Shown: positions 1-12,148 of the stretch, piece after piece
Position numbering within the stretch: position 1 is the first letter of the stretch
How the letters are laid out: each line of letters starts with the position of its first letter
Notes under the pieces: generated by a model
Told to the model about the DNA's origin: nothing
Databases searched by the model: none
Seen by the model: the letters and a program-made list of their open reading frames with translations, nothing else
NCBI GenBank assembly: GCA_009103225.1
Contig: RHPI01003156.1
Coordinates: 350,537 to 414,536, forward strand
DNA: 64,000 nucleotides
Direction of reading: 5' to 3'
Source: Chlorokybus atmophyticus
Lineage: Eukaryota; Streptophyta; Chlorokybophyceae; Chlorokybales; Chlorokybaceae
Position numbers and translations under genes: made by a program

Positions 1-755
1 GAGTGATGGCAAAAGGAGCGTGCAAACCGCGTGCCGCAGGATGTGTTGCGACAATTCATTTCACCCAGGTTTTATGACTGCGATATGCATCTCGCCTTGG
101 CTGAGTTTGTAGTAAACAATGCATGGCAAGAGTCATTGCGCAGCACACGTTCTTTTTAAACTGTGGCATTCTGTGACGCCTATGTCTGCGCAAGTTTAGC
201 AAAGGGCCTACAGCTAAAGACTGTACAGAGCAGATGCACGCTGCATTGGCTAGTGCGAAAGACTGCCTAAAATCATCTCAGGATCGGCACAAAATGTATG
301 CTGGTCGGCAGCGCTGGCCTGGGGAAGGTTTGACGGTTGGGGACAAGGTGTTGTCAAGCACCAAGAATGTAAGGCTTAAGACCAATGGTGTACGCAAGCT
401 CCTGCCCAGGTGGCTTGAGCCGTTTATTGTCTTAGCATTTGTGGGAGCGCGGGCTTCTTAGCTTGGATTGCCAAAGAGCATGCGGGTCGACAATGTGTTT
501 CATGAGGCGCTGCTCAAAACCAACTAGAGTGATGGCAAAGTACAGCCACCTCCACCGCCTGTTAGGGTAGAGGGCGACCTTGAGTATGAGGTCGAGGCCA
601 CTGTTGGCAAACGCTTTAACAGTTCAGGAAGGGCTTTCACCATGAGTACTTGGTAAAATGGATGGGTTATGGTGAAGAGCATAACCTCTGAAAGCCAAAT
701 TCTAATTTAACAAATTGTACTGCTAAGTTCGAAGAGTTTGAGAGTCAGCTGAAAT
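1..755 (+). pseudogene. Ty3/gypsy chromovirus pol 3' end: integrase C-terminus and chromodomain, broken
   Basis: Translation of the first 160 bases gives the end of a gypsy integrase core, including LAEFVVNNAWQESLRS, which is typical of the segment after the catalytic Glu. A stop follows. Positions 234-461 continue with the integrase C-terminal region (SSQDRHKMYAGRQR, GDKVLSSTKNVRLK, KLLPRWLEPF). From about 580 to 755, in two frames separated by a frameshift, comes a chromodomain: EYEVEATVGKR, then EYLVKWMGYGEEHN. Chromodomains at the integrase C-terminus define chromoviruses and are thought to guide insertion to marked chromatin. Stops and at least two frame changes make this copy dead. The 5' part lies outside the window. 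Confidence 0.85.
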
Positions 756-1635
756 CCACAGGTGCTATTTGAAAGCCCTTGTGCTCAATTGCAATATGCA
801 ACATTCTCTTTTGTAACATGCGCGCACTGTTACTTGGTTTTGTTTGGTTGCCACTCCCATGACTTGCACTTGTTTTACGCATTGTGTGCGGTGGTTCAAA
901 AGGGTTGGCCACCCTTGCTGGCAATTATCATGCGGGGCTTGTGCTCACTTAATTAATTTGCAACACGCAAGTTGCAACGCAAGTGGGAGGAATGCCACGT
1001 CTAAAGGACTGGCTTATGTCATTCTCAGTTCCTAACTTTTGTGGTAAGTAAGAAGAACTAAGTGAGGATTCCGTATAGTCATCGTGTGTGTAGCACTTGC
1101 CATATGTGCTCATGAAGTCAGTGTTTATGTACTTGGTGCATAAGGACATAACAGCTACACATGACACTGTCTATCCTGTAAGTACAGAATTGGTCAGTGT
1201 CATGGCAGCAAGAGTGCTTCTTATGTTGATGTGTCTGAGAGTGGACAAAGTTAGCCTGTGTTGACAGGTCAGCGCATAGATGGCGAGATCTCATTAGCCT
1301 TGGACATCCTATGTGCCAGGTCGGAGAGCAGTAGGTAGTATCAAGGCGTGACTACCACCTTGAAGTGGCAATCAGTTGCTGGCCTTGCAGAGCTACTTGT
1401 GTGTGGGGTGCATGGGAGAAGCAGTTGAAGGGTGCTCTCCCAAGTAACTCCTTGTGGGGTGTTGCTTGTTGCAAGGTGTGCTGTAAGTTAAGCTGATTGT
1501 ACAAAAGTTTTTGACGCTCTCAGCAGGTACGTTGAGAGGTCAACGTAACACCGCCCGACTATTTGGTCGCAACTTGCAGAGCTTGTTGTGAGCCTAAGTA
1601 GCCGGATCCATGCCACCATAGCGCTCTACAAGGAA
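756..1635. other. Non-coding stretch, probably 3' UTR and LTR debris
   Basis: There is no convincing reading frame. The stretch lies just after the chromovirus chromodomain, so a 3' untranslated region and LTR are expected here. No second copy exists in the window against which LTR borders could be set. Confidence 0.4.
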
Positions 1636-2355
1636 CTACAATAGTGCCTCCACTGTCTTGGCCGCACCATCCTCTGTCTGCGTCGCCCCCTCGGCGAGAG
1701 TGTTGGATGGCATGAGCAACTCAGCGATAGCAATGTGCTCACCAACTGGGCGCTTCAGTGCCGTCAAGTAGTGCTCAACAGTGACCACCCAGTTATGGAT
1801 GCTGACACTGCCATTGGGCTTAAACTTCTCAAGGTTAATCAATGCTGTAACCGGTAGCCCCGCTGATGCACCAGCTGCTGACGTAGCACCCGCCAACTGT
1901 TGGCGCAGCACCATCAACTTAAACTGCAATGCATCGAGGCGTGCCGCCAACTTCACTCGGCCAGTCAACTTGTCTTTTGAGTCCGGTCCCAAGTATATGA
2001 ACACATCCTTGCAACGTTGTGAGGTTTCAACCACCAAGTTGGCCAAAGCCTCAAACGCCATTCGCTTCCCATGGTAAGGGAGAGGCTTGTCACATACGGT
2101 TATGAGCGCAGCCACTTTGGGATCACCTCGCACGAGTGGTGAGATGTTGTTCGTGAATTTGTGCTCGAGCATGCGGATCACCGTCTCCTTGCTTGTGCGA
2201 GGGAGTGTGGCAAAATGTGTCTCGTAGCCATCACGAACGTTTTCTGCCCACTCATCCCACGTTTTCGGACGAAGCTGTAAGTTGGCATCAAGTAGAGCTT
2301 GACGCTCTTGGGCGTACACTTCGATGGCCCCGCCATCGACACTCTGGGTGTCCAC
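1636..2355 (-). pseudogene. Ty3/gypsy gag N-terminal fragment (239 codons, open)
   Basis: The open frame reads a long helical leader (TWDEWAENVRDGYETHF, KFTNNISPLVRGDPKVAAL) and then LEKFKPNGSVSIHNW, VEHYLTALKRPVGEHIAIAELL. The latter matches the start of the gypsy gag capsid domain: a hydrophobic lead, a W, then a VE-Y-L-A helix. The frame stops just after this point, where gag capsids normally continue, so it looks truncated. It lies on the strand opposite the adjacent chromovirus pol, so the two come from different insertions or a rearranged one. No zinc knuckle or protease follows. The family assignment rests on motif shape. Confidence 0.6.
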
Positions 2356-3841
2356 ACTAGTCCACCTTGAGAAGTGTAACAGGCTGGACCCTTTGTTTCC
2401 ATGTTTTACTGCATATACAATATGTGTTTTGCCTTCTTTTGGGCTTTATAAAGGCTTTATGAAGGGCTTTTACAAGCTGTACAGGCGGTGCTCGGCTGCA
2501 GCGCGCGACTCCGCCTGCGACCTACTCAGTAGTAGCAGCTGCCTGCCGGTGACATGACCTACTGTGAGATAGCGGTGACGCAGCTGACTAGACTGCACGG
2601 TGCGGTATTTGCCATGACGCGAACTGCACAGTCAGCTACCGCTGCGCAGTACCTTGTGACGCGGAGTGCACAGTCAGCTGCCGCGTAAAAGGTACCCCGA
2701 CGCGGCAGTCGCCTGCACTTGTACAGGTCCTTGAGTTTTTGTAAATCATAAACAAAACGCCTGGTTATCAGGCTGCTTGGTTTTTGTGCTTGTATAAATA
2801 GAACCCCTGTTTAATACAACCAGCTTTGCTTTCTGCTCTCTGCTGTGAGTATGCTGGTGTGTACTTGAGAGAGGCGTGATCCAAGGCACATTGCTGCATT
2901 CTTGCTTGGTGTGGGAAGTAGTAGTGTTCGTGTGCGTGTGGGCGCTCGACGCATGCGTGCGTGCGCGTGAGAAGGCAGGGTTCCCGTGTGAACACTGTGC
3001 TCAGCTGCATTCATGTGCTGTATGACTTGTGTGCTGTGTACGTGAGCACGAGCATCGTTACAGGAAGAGTGGTTAAGAGAAGCATCGCTCCTCTGCGTGG
3101 CTTTGTCTTCCTTGTCAGTGCCAATAAGCTTATAGCTTTTACTCGTGTTCGAGTCCTTCACTTCCTCATCATTAAATGGCTGGTATGATGTTGACTTCTC
3201 AGCCATGGAAGAATACCCCACACCTTCTTCTCCTTGGTCAGACATCTGCCAAGGATGCAAGCCGTCAATAATAGAATTATTCAAGTGCATCAACACGCAA
3301 GTTGTGCACTTTAAAAGTGTTGCAATCTGCAAATTTCGCCGTGTTAAGTTTTAAGTGCTTGATATAAAGCATTTAGCTCACACAACAGCTCTCCACACAC
3401 CTCTCAACTAGATACTTGCTTTCTAAAGAACCGCACGTGTTTCCACGCAACGATTCACAAGCTATAACGACTTAATGTGTTCACTTTGTACAACTCAGCT
3501 CAATTCACAATTGCAATTGATACACAAGGTGCTAAAATCTTGTTGAATCATTCCTACAGGCCGATATCGACAAATTGTGAGTAGTGAGTTTTATATCGGC
3601 CGCTTAAAATGAGTATGGCAGCCTCACCGCACTGACTGGCGATAAAAACAGCTAATGTTCCACCGAACAGCCCCTAAAGGGTTGCAAGTGTGTACTCAAC
3701 CACAATCCTTTGACACCACCACAAGTCCACGTGGTGGCAAGCACATATAAGTGAAATACAATGTGATTATCACTATGTAATATGCTCAGATGCAATGCTT
3801 TTGGGAGGGGCCTGAATGACCGCCTCCCTTCACACAATAGC

Positions 3842-3955
3842 AAGCTAGGCTAGGCCAAGGCAACTAGGCTACGCTAAGCTAGGCTAAGCAAGCAAGTAAG
3901 CAAGGCTAAGCTACACCAGCAGCAGCATATATACACAACAACAACAACAACATCA
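3842..3955. repeat. GCTAGGCTAAG-type minisatellite followed by CAA tract
   Basis: Positions 3842-3912 are made of irregular copies of AGGCTAAGCTAGG and AAGCAAG. About 25 bases later there is a run of six ACA/CAA units at 3937-3954. This is simple-sequence DNA without coding features. Confidence 0.75.
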
Positions 3956-5538
3956 ATCAACACCACTACCTACCCTAACTTATGGGTAGCAACGCTAACG
4001 CCGCCGCCGCCACTGTGCGTCTATAGCCGCTACTTGGCGCTGCCACCTCTGCGCCGCCAGATCCGCCGCCACCGCCCACAAGCCCCTCGCCGCCTTTGCT
4101 CTCGATATGATACCAATGTAAGGAGAGGGGGTGCTACCCCCTTCCTTTAGTCCCCTACCCCTACATCACCACCAACCACGCCAACCACACCGTCGCCGCC
4201 AGAGCAGTATATCCCCTGGCTATGGCGGCCGCTGCGTTGGCGGCCGTTGCGTTAGCAGGGCCGTCATGCAGCTGATGTCGGCATGAGACTCATGCTATAT
4301 ATCAATATCAGTGTTACATATAAGTAACCCTACAGAAGCCTTAATACTAGATTGACGGCCCTAATATCGCTTAATTGGCTGTATGTATCCGTTGGGACCC
4401 TTATTACTCTTAAATAAGGCTGGGGAACCTCAATGGGTAGCACTCCGTTACAGGGAAGGCTGTATTGATTAAAGTCTGTATGGCGCACCAACCGTGGTGC
4501 ACGCCACCGCGCTACAGCTAGCTGCTATGTATATAAACAAATACATTTTATGGTTGGGAAGGTTCAAGCGTTCAACATGGTGTGTACAATTAGTTGCTAA
4601 GGACGGCATGGAAGTGCCGTAACCAATGGTGACAAATAAGGACTGCGAACCATATTTGCTTTTCACGAAACCACGCCGGACGTAATTTTAGTTGACGGGC
4701 TTCCACTACCCGATACTCAACCCAAGTGCGGACGACAGCGCCATACTTGCTTGAAAATGATGTTTTGCAACAATCCCATAGCTTAAGTTGTTGCAAGCTG
4801 CGCATTGTGAGTTATGCGAGTCACGCGGCTACGTGTCACACGAACTCGTAATATCGCGCGTGCTTATTGTCCGCTGTGCACACATGATCACGAGGGAATG
4901 CACATGATGTGTGTGCAATGCGTGCTATGCGTGTGCTCAAGCACGAGGGCTGGCCCAAGCCCTTAATATGTTTTGTTATGGTATGCAAGGACATACCTTA
5001 CACCAATCATCACCTGCAGTGGACACGCCACGGTAAGCAAGTTGCCATGCGGGCATGTGGGCATTACGTACATGTGCGCCTCATCATGCAACACGCATTG
5101 CATATCACTATATTGTATAGATACAACCCGCACGCACCATTTGTAAACGAACACGACCACCCGAATCTCAATAGCCCCATGTACTTGTAAAGGTATGATG
5201 ATCGTTGTATTATCGTACATCCCCAACCATGCACACCTAACTGAACATTTGATAACCATACAAATGTGAACCCTGTATCCCCATTACAATGCAATTTTGT
5301 ATTGAGAATCCTGTTGTACTGACTCGTGAGTGACGATTGTCACGATTGTCACTTTTTCCATGTAACGGCGGCCTCTCAAACGATCAATATTTTATCGATC
5401 GATAGCTATCTGACCAGAGCTTTGGGCCGAGGGCCTTGGCACTGCCAAGTTGGCAGGTTGCATGCACACGAGACTCATCAGGTGCCTGCCATCGCATCCG
5501 AATCCGTCCTCCAAGTTTTTCGGCATCCTCAAAAAATC

Positions 5539-5568
5539 CTACCCGAGCAGAAGCTTTTGCTCGGGTAG
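5539..5568. repeat. Perfect 11-bp hairpin
   Basis: CTACCCGAGCA at 5539-5549 is the exact reverse complement of 5558-5568, with an 8-base loop. It lies about 190 bp before the start codon of the first secreted-protein gene. It could fold in an RNA leader or be a small transposon footprint. The sequence does not show which. Confidence 0.6.
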
Positions 5569-5754
5569 ACTTTGTTGAGGCAGAAGATTGTCGCCTGGCT
5601 CGCGCCTCATTACCTTGCAGCGACACACCTTGTTTCATTTCATGGCTTGGCTTGTTGGTGCGTTCCACATGCTGCGACATAGGCCTAGTTGCAGGTCGCT
5701 TGCAACTACCGGCACCACAAAGTGTTGTTACTGGCGGCGGCGTTGGTGGGCAGG

Positions 5755-6901
5755 ATGGCGAGGGTGTTGGTGTTGTCGGTGGCGCTGGCTTCGTGCCTTG
5801 CTGTCGCAGTGGCGACGACGCCCGCCTTGCAGACTATAACGAACATTGTGCGGGACACCAAGAAGTGCGATTACCCCCGCTGCGGCGGATATGTCATCAG
5901 CCCAGTAAGCTTGCAGTTGTTGTCAGCTTCTTGAATCAGACTGTCGCACGCGTCAATACAAATGCCACACAAAGGTGCCTGCACTCAACTGGCTTGCTAG
6001 TCTCCCATGAACATGCACAGCCTGTGCCGAGACTGTGGCGCTCAAACACTTGCATTCCATGCATCGCACAAGGTACTCAGTGGCCTCAAGCGCCAGTATC
6101 AGCCCATGTGGTCCAGCACAACCTTATTCTTATGTGATCCCTCGTCAGGTGAACATTCAGACGTTTGCCGCGACGTATGTGGCAAAGATTGAGTCCGCAT
6201 CCGGCAACACCGCCGACGAGGACAGACTGCAGAAGGCGCTGGACAGCGCAGCACCTGGGCAGCTCACCCTTAAGGGTTTCACCATGCCAGAGTGCTACTG
6301 CCGGAGCTCTCCATGCAGCACCCAAACCAGTACCTGCCAGCAGACCATTGAGGTGTTCCAGGTGGTGCAGGTTTACCTGGGCCTGCCAGGGGTGAAGCCC
6401 ACATCCCACACATTCTATGTGGTGGAGGAGACGGCCAACGGACTTGTGGCCATTGTGCTAAACAGCGGGACCACACACAGAGTTATTAGTCTCTCCTTTG
6501 CGCCCATCAAGCGCGTGGGGTTGACTCTCCTGGACTACACCTGGCTGCAGAACCGCGTGCTCAAGCGCGGGGCAGTGGTGACGGGCTCGATTGTTAGCGG
6601 TTCAGATGTCCTCGCCATTGACCAGGAGTTCATCCCTGTGCCGGACCGCGACGTCCCGTGCCGCTCCGGCCCCAGGATCGACTGCATCCGCGGCAGCAAC
6701 CAGCTCGTGTTCCGACGCACACCCTTCCGGTGCATTGTCGAGACCGGCTGCGTGCCTGAACCCAACTGCACCCTCGCCGTCTCGGACTGCTCCCCCGGCT
6801 ATCGTCTCGCCGGATGGGCCTCCAAGAAGAACAACGGCTGCCCCGAGTACAGATGCGACCCCACGTTCGTGCCTCCTGCTACTGCCGGTATACATGACTG
6901 A
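5755..6901 (+). CDS. Secreted cysteine-rich protein, two exons, DUF6748-like (copy A)
   Basis: Exons are 5755-5904 and 6149-6901. The intron has donor GTAAGC and an AG acceptor at 6147-6148, phase 0, giving a 300-residue protein. Residues 1-20 are a clear signal peptide (MARVLVLSVAL...AVAVA), so the mature protein should be secreted or lumenal. After it come CDYPRCGGYVISP and, across the splice, VNIQTFAATYVAKIE. The C-terminal third is rich in Cys (CRSGPRIDC, CIVETGCVPEPNC, NGCPEYRCDP). The CxxPxCGGY...YVA-I layout resembles the DUF6748 family known mainly from bacteria. That is recalled similarity, not a search result, and the function is unknown. The start and splice sites are confirmed by the minus-strand paralogue at 9288-10396, which has the same 150-bp first exon and the same intron position. 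An upstream in-frame Met-like start at 5689 is less likely because the signal peptide would lie internally. Confidence 0.85.
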
Positions 6902-9287
6902 GGTGTCTTTCTCTTCCCTAAACAGAAGAAGTTTCTACCCCCAATATCAGGTGATTCCTTGACAAGACTTCTCTGACACGAGCATGCTTGTTATAGCGCA
7001 TGCGTGTGCTCTTGAGGATCTGTTTGTTGTTTGGACACTACAAGAATAGGAGATGAGTACATTGCGCAGATTGTATACATATCCCAGGTCTGAGCATGTA
7101 ATCGAGTAAGAGCTTGTGCAAAGGGCAAGACCGCAATAGTGCTGGCCTTCGGCTGTTATTGCTCCTATTTAGCCAGGAGTTACCGCATGGATAATTAGCC
7201 TGGTATGTGGCAGTACATTCTCCATCACTCTGATGCATTCTATGGCAACTGGAATGCAAGTATCTGCTGCAGAACATGGAGGTTGTAACGACTATGACCA
7301 TGACCATGACCATCATATTGTCCCTCTGGTGTGCCGTCATGGCTGTCCAATTAGTAACTGAGCTGGTGTGCACGCGACAGGTGATTGCCGAGTGCAAGGC
7401 AAACGACACACCTGCATGCCGCATGCACGTTGCGCGGTTGCAGCAAGCTGCGCATGAGCTTGCGGGTGATGCAAACAGCTCCTTACATGCCAGGGAAGGG
7501 GGGAGGGCTGAAGCATGTGCGCTGACAGTCTGCACATGCGCATGTGTATGAGCGCGGGTGGTGGGAGCGTGTTGGGTTGCCAAGTTCACGCATGCACGTG
7601 TGCAAGCGCGCGCGCACACTAGCGTTATGTGCATGCATGTGCCACGCGCACGAAGTGTGTGCGCGCATGAACGCACATACACATGTGCGCATTCGGGCGC
7701 GTCGTGCATGTGGCACGGTGCAGTGCCTGCATTCTTGTCTCTTTGCGTTAACTTGGCATTGTACTAAACGGCAGAGGTGCCATATAAGGGGGTTGTGAGA
7801 GGTCTTCCTACTGTCAGCGAGTCAAGATCTAAATAAATTATGAGTGTACCAAGTGCTTACGAGCTGGCACAAGTCTTTGGGTATGCAGCAGGTGACACAT
7901 GCATGTGGCCATTGGTACCCCACAAGCAAACATTCCTTACGCGTGCACACAGGACACCAGGTTACAAGTAAGACATTGCCATTGTGTACCAAGGCTGGTG
8001 CGCAGCTGCCTACTCATGCATGCACTCGCATGCAGATACGCTTGTCTGCATGCGTATCTGCATGTGAGCGCATACAGTCAATGCTGCACGTGTGAGTGTA
8101 CGCGCGGGCATACGCGTCCGCAGGCATGTGCAAGCGTAAGTATTTGTATATAGTATAGTATGCAAGGATTGTGGCATGAGAATGTAGCAAACATGCATGC
8201 AGTCCGCACACTACACCATCGCACTCTTATATTCACCACCGGGATGTCCAAGTTCACTACTTATCCACCTTCACTACTGCCTATACCCAGTGCAACACAT
8301 ATGCATGCACGTGTAACATTACCTGCACAACAACACGACCAGGGCAGCGTTAACAACGGTAGTCAGCAGATGTAGCGGTGCAGCAGTAGCAATGCAGTAA
8401 GCAGCCAGCCCATGAATTCCCTTCCCCTCCCTCTCCCTTCCTCCTTCCTACGTGTGTGCACGCACTCGCACATGCACACAACCATGCGCGTGTATGTGCA
8501 TGTGTGCCAGCAAATATGGCGAGGCTGCATGTACACGACCTCACATAAACCCAGCCTCACCAGTATGTGCGCATGCGCAATAGTAATAACCATGCGTGTG
8601 GCGTATAAACAGTGCATGAATGGCAACCGTTGCTATTGTTATGCACACATGCGACATGTGTGCGTAAGCATGCGCAGCTTTGCAACGCCCATTCAAGAGT
8701 GACGACACAGGACTGAACTCCGCAGATTGAAGTGAACGGTCTGTGGCAATGGCAGTCAATGCAGCCGATCCGCCCTGGGATTCAGTGAGTACAGGTTGAT
8801 CTGGAGTCAAGGTGAGACAGCAGCAAGATGATTGCAGCAAGGTGAAAGTCAGAGGTAAGCTTGGTTGAAACCTCCCTGTACTGCAGCAAGTACTACTGCG
8901 CAAGGGCTGGCTGCTGGCGTACATTGGCAGCTGCTGACAGCTTGCTTTACTTCCTTGATGGTGCGCATGTATCCTTCATGCAAACGGGCCTGTAGCCCAG
9001 AGGCCAGCACTGTTGTTGCGCTCTTGCCCACTGCGCAAGCCTCTGCTCAGTAGCCTGTCTAGTGCACAGGCCTGGGTGTGTATGTAACCTTAGTCCATGC
9101 CAACGCTCTCCACAAGTGTTATCCGACACTCACAGCCATCCACAATCAAAGTAGTATACACACTAAACACGAAAAACCGAATACCTTGAGAGTACATGTG
9201 TGCACTATACAAAGCATGCTACTCTCAAGGTGAGTTGCCTGATACCAAGGCAGAGTTAACAACTCAGGGGAGAAGGGAAATGGCTCA
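6902..9287. other. Spacer between the convergent paralogues, rich in alternating purine-pyrimidine tracts
   Basis: No supported gene. The first and last hundred bases are the 3' untranslated regions of the two convergent genes and still share short similarity (TATCAGG followed by a related stretch). Most of the rest is TG/CA and GCATGC-rich DNA, strongest at 7515-7720, 8015-8130 and 8455-8670. The overlapping open frames here are low-complexity Cys/His/Ala reads of that composition. Confidence 0.6.
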
Positions 9288-10396
9288 TTACGTGAGGGTA
9301 GCGGGAGGCACAAATTCGGGGTCGCATCTATACTCGGGGCAGCCATTGCTGGCCTTTGAGGGCCAACCGGAGAGGCGGTAGCCGGAGGAGCAGGCCGGGA
9401 TAGCGAAGCTGCAGATAGGATTAGGCACGCATCCGGTCTCGACAAAGCACCGGAAGGGTGTGCGCCGGTACGTGAGCCTATAGCCCTGTACGCAGTCGAT
9501 GGCAGGGCCGGACCTGCACGGCACGTCGCGGTCCGGCACGGGGATGAACTCCTGGTTGATGGCGAGGACACCTGAACTGCTGATGGATCCTGTCACCACC
9601 GCCCCACGCTTGAGCAAGCGGTTCTCCAGCCAGGTGTAGTCCAGGAGAGTCAGCCCCACCTTCTTGACGGGCGCATAGGACAGCTTGGACACCTTGTACG
9701 TGGACCCAGTGTTCAGCTTGGTGGCCACGAGTCCATTGACCGTCTCGTCCACAATGTAGAACGCGTTGGATGTGGGCGACACCCCGGGCAGGCCCAGGTA
9801 CACCTGCACCACCTTGAACACCTCGATGGTCTGCTGGCAGGTACTGGGATCTGCGCTGCATGAAGAGCCCTGGCAGTAGCACTCGGGGACGGTGAAACCC
9901 TTGAGGGTGAGCTGCCCAGGTGCGGCGCTGTCCAGCGCCTTCTGCAGCCTGTCCTCGTCGGCGGTGTTGCCTGATGCGGACTCAATTTTGGCTACATACG
10001 TGGCGGAAAACGTCTGGACATTCACCTAACGGAGGATGAGAAGGAAATAAGGTCGTGTTGGATCACATGGACTGATACTGGCGCTGAGCAGGCCACTGAG
10101 ACACTTGTGCAATGCATGGAGTGTAATTGTGTGAGGGGCTCTGTGCACGGTCAAGGGACAGGGGCAATCGAAGTGAGTGCAGGTGGTTTGCGTGGCATGT
10201 GTGCAAGTGCATGCCAAGGTTTGGTGAGAAACAACTGCAAGCTTACTGGGCTGATGAAGTAACCGCCGCAGAGGGGATAAGCGCACTTCCTGGTGTCCCG
10301 CACAATGTCCGTAACAGTCTGCATAGCGGGCGTCGCTGCCACTGCGACAACAAGGCACAAAGCCAACGCCACCGATAATACCAACGCCCTCGCCAT
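9288..10396 (-). CDS. Secreted cysteine-rich protein, two exons, DUF6748-like (copy B)
   Basis: On the minus strand exon 1 is 10396-10247 and exon 2 is 10025-9288. The intron of 221 bp has donor GTAAGC and acceptor TTAG, phase 0. The protein has 295 residues. It begins MARALVLSVALALCLVVAVA, a signal peptide nearly identical to copy A, then CAYPLCGGYFISP, then VNVQTFSATYVAKIE. The two proteins remain collinear to the end, including TLLDYTW, IPVPDRDVPCRSGP, RRTPFRC and NGCPEYRCDP. Exon 1 has exactly the same length as in copy A. The 5' flanks are also related (GGCGGCGTTG.TGGGCAGG before the ATG). The pair is therefore an inverted, tail-to-tail duplication. Conservation of frame, cysteines and splice sites suggests both copies are functional. 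No biochemical role can be assigned. Confidence 0.86.
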
Positions 10397-11937
10397 CCTG
10401 CCCAGCAACGCCGCCGCCGTTGCTAACCACTGCAACGACAATGTATGTTGCCCAAAGTGACGCAAGCTCGCGTGCAGTGAGCGAATCCCGTGAAAAGAAA
10501 ACCGTGATCGCAGCATCTTGAAGGTGAATTAGCCAACCCGTGTCAAAAAATAAAAGGTTGTATCATTAGAACGTGATGGGGCGCCTGGCTTTCAGCTTCC
10601 CTTCAACAAATAGCCATTTCTTGCAGAGCAGTGGGATCCTACAGATGCTGAAAACTTGCTTGGAGAGGGGCCAGACGGCGGCGGCAAGCCTTTATCCTTC
10701 ATCGCAAGCAAAATGTACAATTTTTACTTTTAACTTTAAGTGATACCGTCAAGCATCACACCTGGTTTATCCACCTGATGCGTTAATGGGAAACCCTCGG
10801 GCTCACCGACTGTATCCACCGGATGCGCTTCATGCGCATGCAACCAGGCACGACTCTCAGCGGGGTATGCTAGGCTAGGCCTAACTGGTAGCAGCGGCGC
10901 TGATGGAACTCGCCTTCATGAATCTGATGCATGCCCTGACTTCCTGCTCACGTTGTCAAGCCAAAAGTGGCGTCAAGCACGTTAATCGCTAATCAGATCC
11001 GTAGTACGGTAGTGCTGAAACTCGTGTCGGCTTCTTTGAGCCAACACGCACGTGACGCAATGACCCAACAGCAGTGCGCCGTCGAGACACTGCGTGTCAC
11101 GAATGGGTTGCTTGGTGCAGTGGTAGCGGTGCAATCGTTGGGGCTTTGGCGAAAGTTGCATGCCTCCGGGTGCAACTGGCGATTGATGGCGAAACCCTGG
11201 CAAAAGACATGCATCACATTTTATGCTAAACCATTGGTTGCCCAATGACTTTCAACACATGGAAAAGCTTCTTGATGTGTATGAAACACTTAAATGACAC
11301 TTTAATCTTGAATAAAGTGCTGTTGTAATCAACATTCAGTATATACAAGGTTTATGTAACGTTGTTATATACACATTACTATAAACTATATGCGCATGAT
11401 ATTGATTAACGCACGCACTGTGATGAGACGGGGATTTAATATTGTTGTAATAAGACTATAATTAGTCATGCAATCGTTAATATCTTTTAACAATCACACC
11501 GCTTGAACACAAACATTTGAGCTATTTTATTGTAAAATTCTCCGCCAATTGCCGCAATTTTAGCGAAAATTGGCAGGTTTTGCCAATCACCAGAATGGGA
11601 CCCCTTTAATGAAACTTGACGAAACCACTACTGGCAAAACTTGCGAGAATCACCGCCATCACTGGCTTGGGGTGACCAATGCTTGGTGATGTTGAGGTGT
11701 TTACATGCTCAACACACCCATCCAATTGAATTGCCGGGGGGATAGGTCCCTCATTTGATAACGACCACGATACAAAGAACCGGGTATTGCATACAACCAT
11801 GGTCACAATCTACATAATTGTATGCAAGCTACAAACCATTTTGAATACGTTCATACATAACTTTTTGTGTAGACACAAAAAATAATTTTCATACTAGCAT
11901 GTGATGTGGGCGACTACGAGAGGGGAAGAAGGGGGGG
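10397..11937. other. Intergenic, AT-rich towards the right; no gene seen
   Basis: The left part is the 5' flank of copy B. From about 11240 to 11900 base composition becomes clearly AT-rich. There is no recognisable domain or splice-consistent frame. Confidence 0.5.
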
Positions 11938-12148
11938 NNNNNNNNNNNNNNNNNNNNNNNNNNNNNNNNNNNNNNNNNNNNNNNNNNNNNNNNNNNNNNN
12001 NNNNNNNNNNNNNNNNNNNNNNNNNNNNNNNNNNNNNNNNNNNNNNNNNNNNNNNNNNNNNNNNNNNNNNNNNNNNNNNNNNNNNNNNNNNNNNNNNNNN
12101 NNNNNNNNNNNNNNNNNNNNNNNNNNNNNNNNNNNNNNNNNNNNNNNN
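11938..12148. other. Assembly gap of 211 N
   Basis: The run of N is bordered by seven G on the left and ten G on the right. This is consistent with a scaffold gap at a G homopolymer that could not be read through. Reading frames reported across it carry no information. Confidence 0.95.

Larger units (their letters stand above)
2356..5754. other. Intergenic region with short repeats
   Basis: No supported gene. Positions 2560-2690 hold two or three degenerate copies of a unit of about 55 bp built on GTGACGCG...GCACAGTCAGCT. A TATAAATAG box lies at about 2793 on the + strand and could belong to an LTR or promoter. Minisatellite, CAA and hairpin features inside this span are listed separately where clear. 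Confidence 0.5.

Noticed and set aside
5436-6137. Plus-strand open frame of 233 codons overlapping copy A
   Set aside because: It reads exon 1 of the secreted-protein gene and its intron in the wrong frame. The paralogue supports the spliced frame instead.
7544-8211. Cys/His-rich small proteins in the spacer of the paralogue pair
   Set aside because: Their composition follows from TG/CA alternating tracts in all frames.
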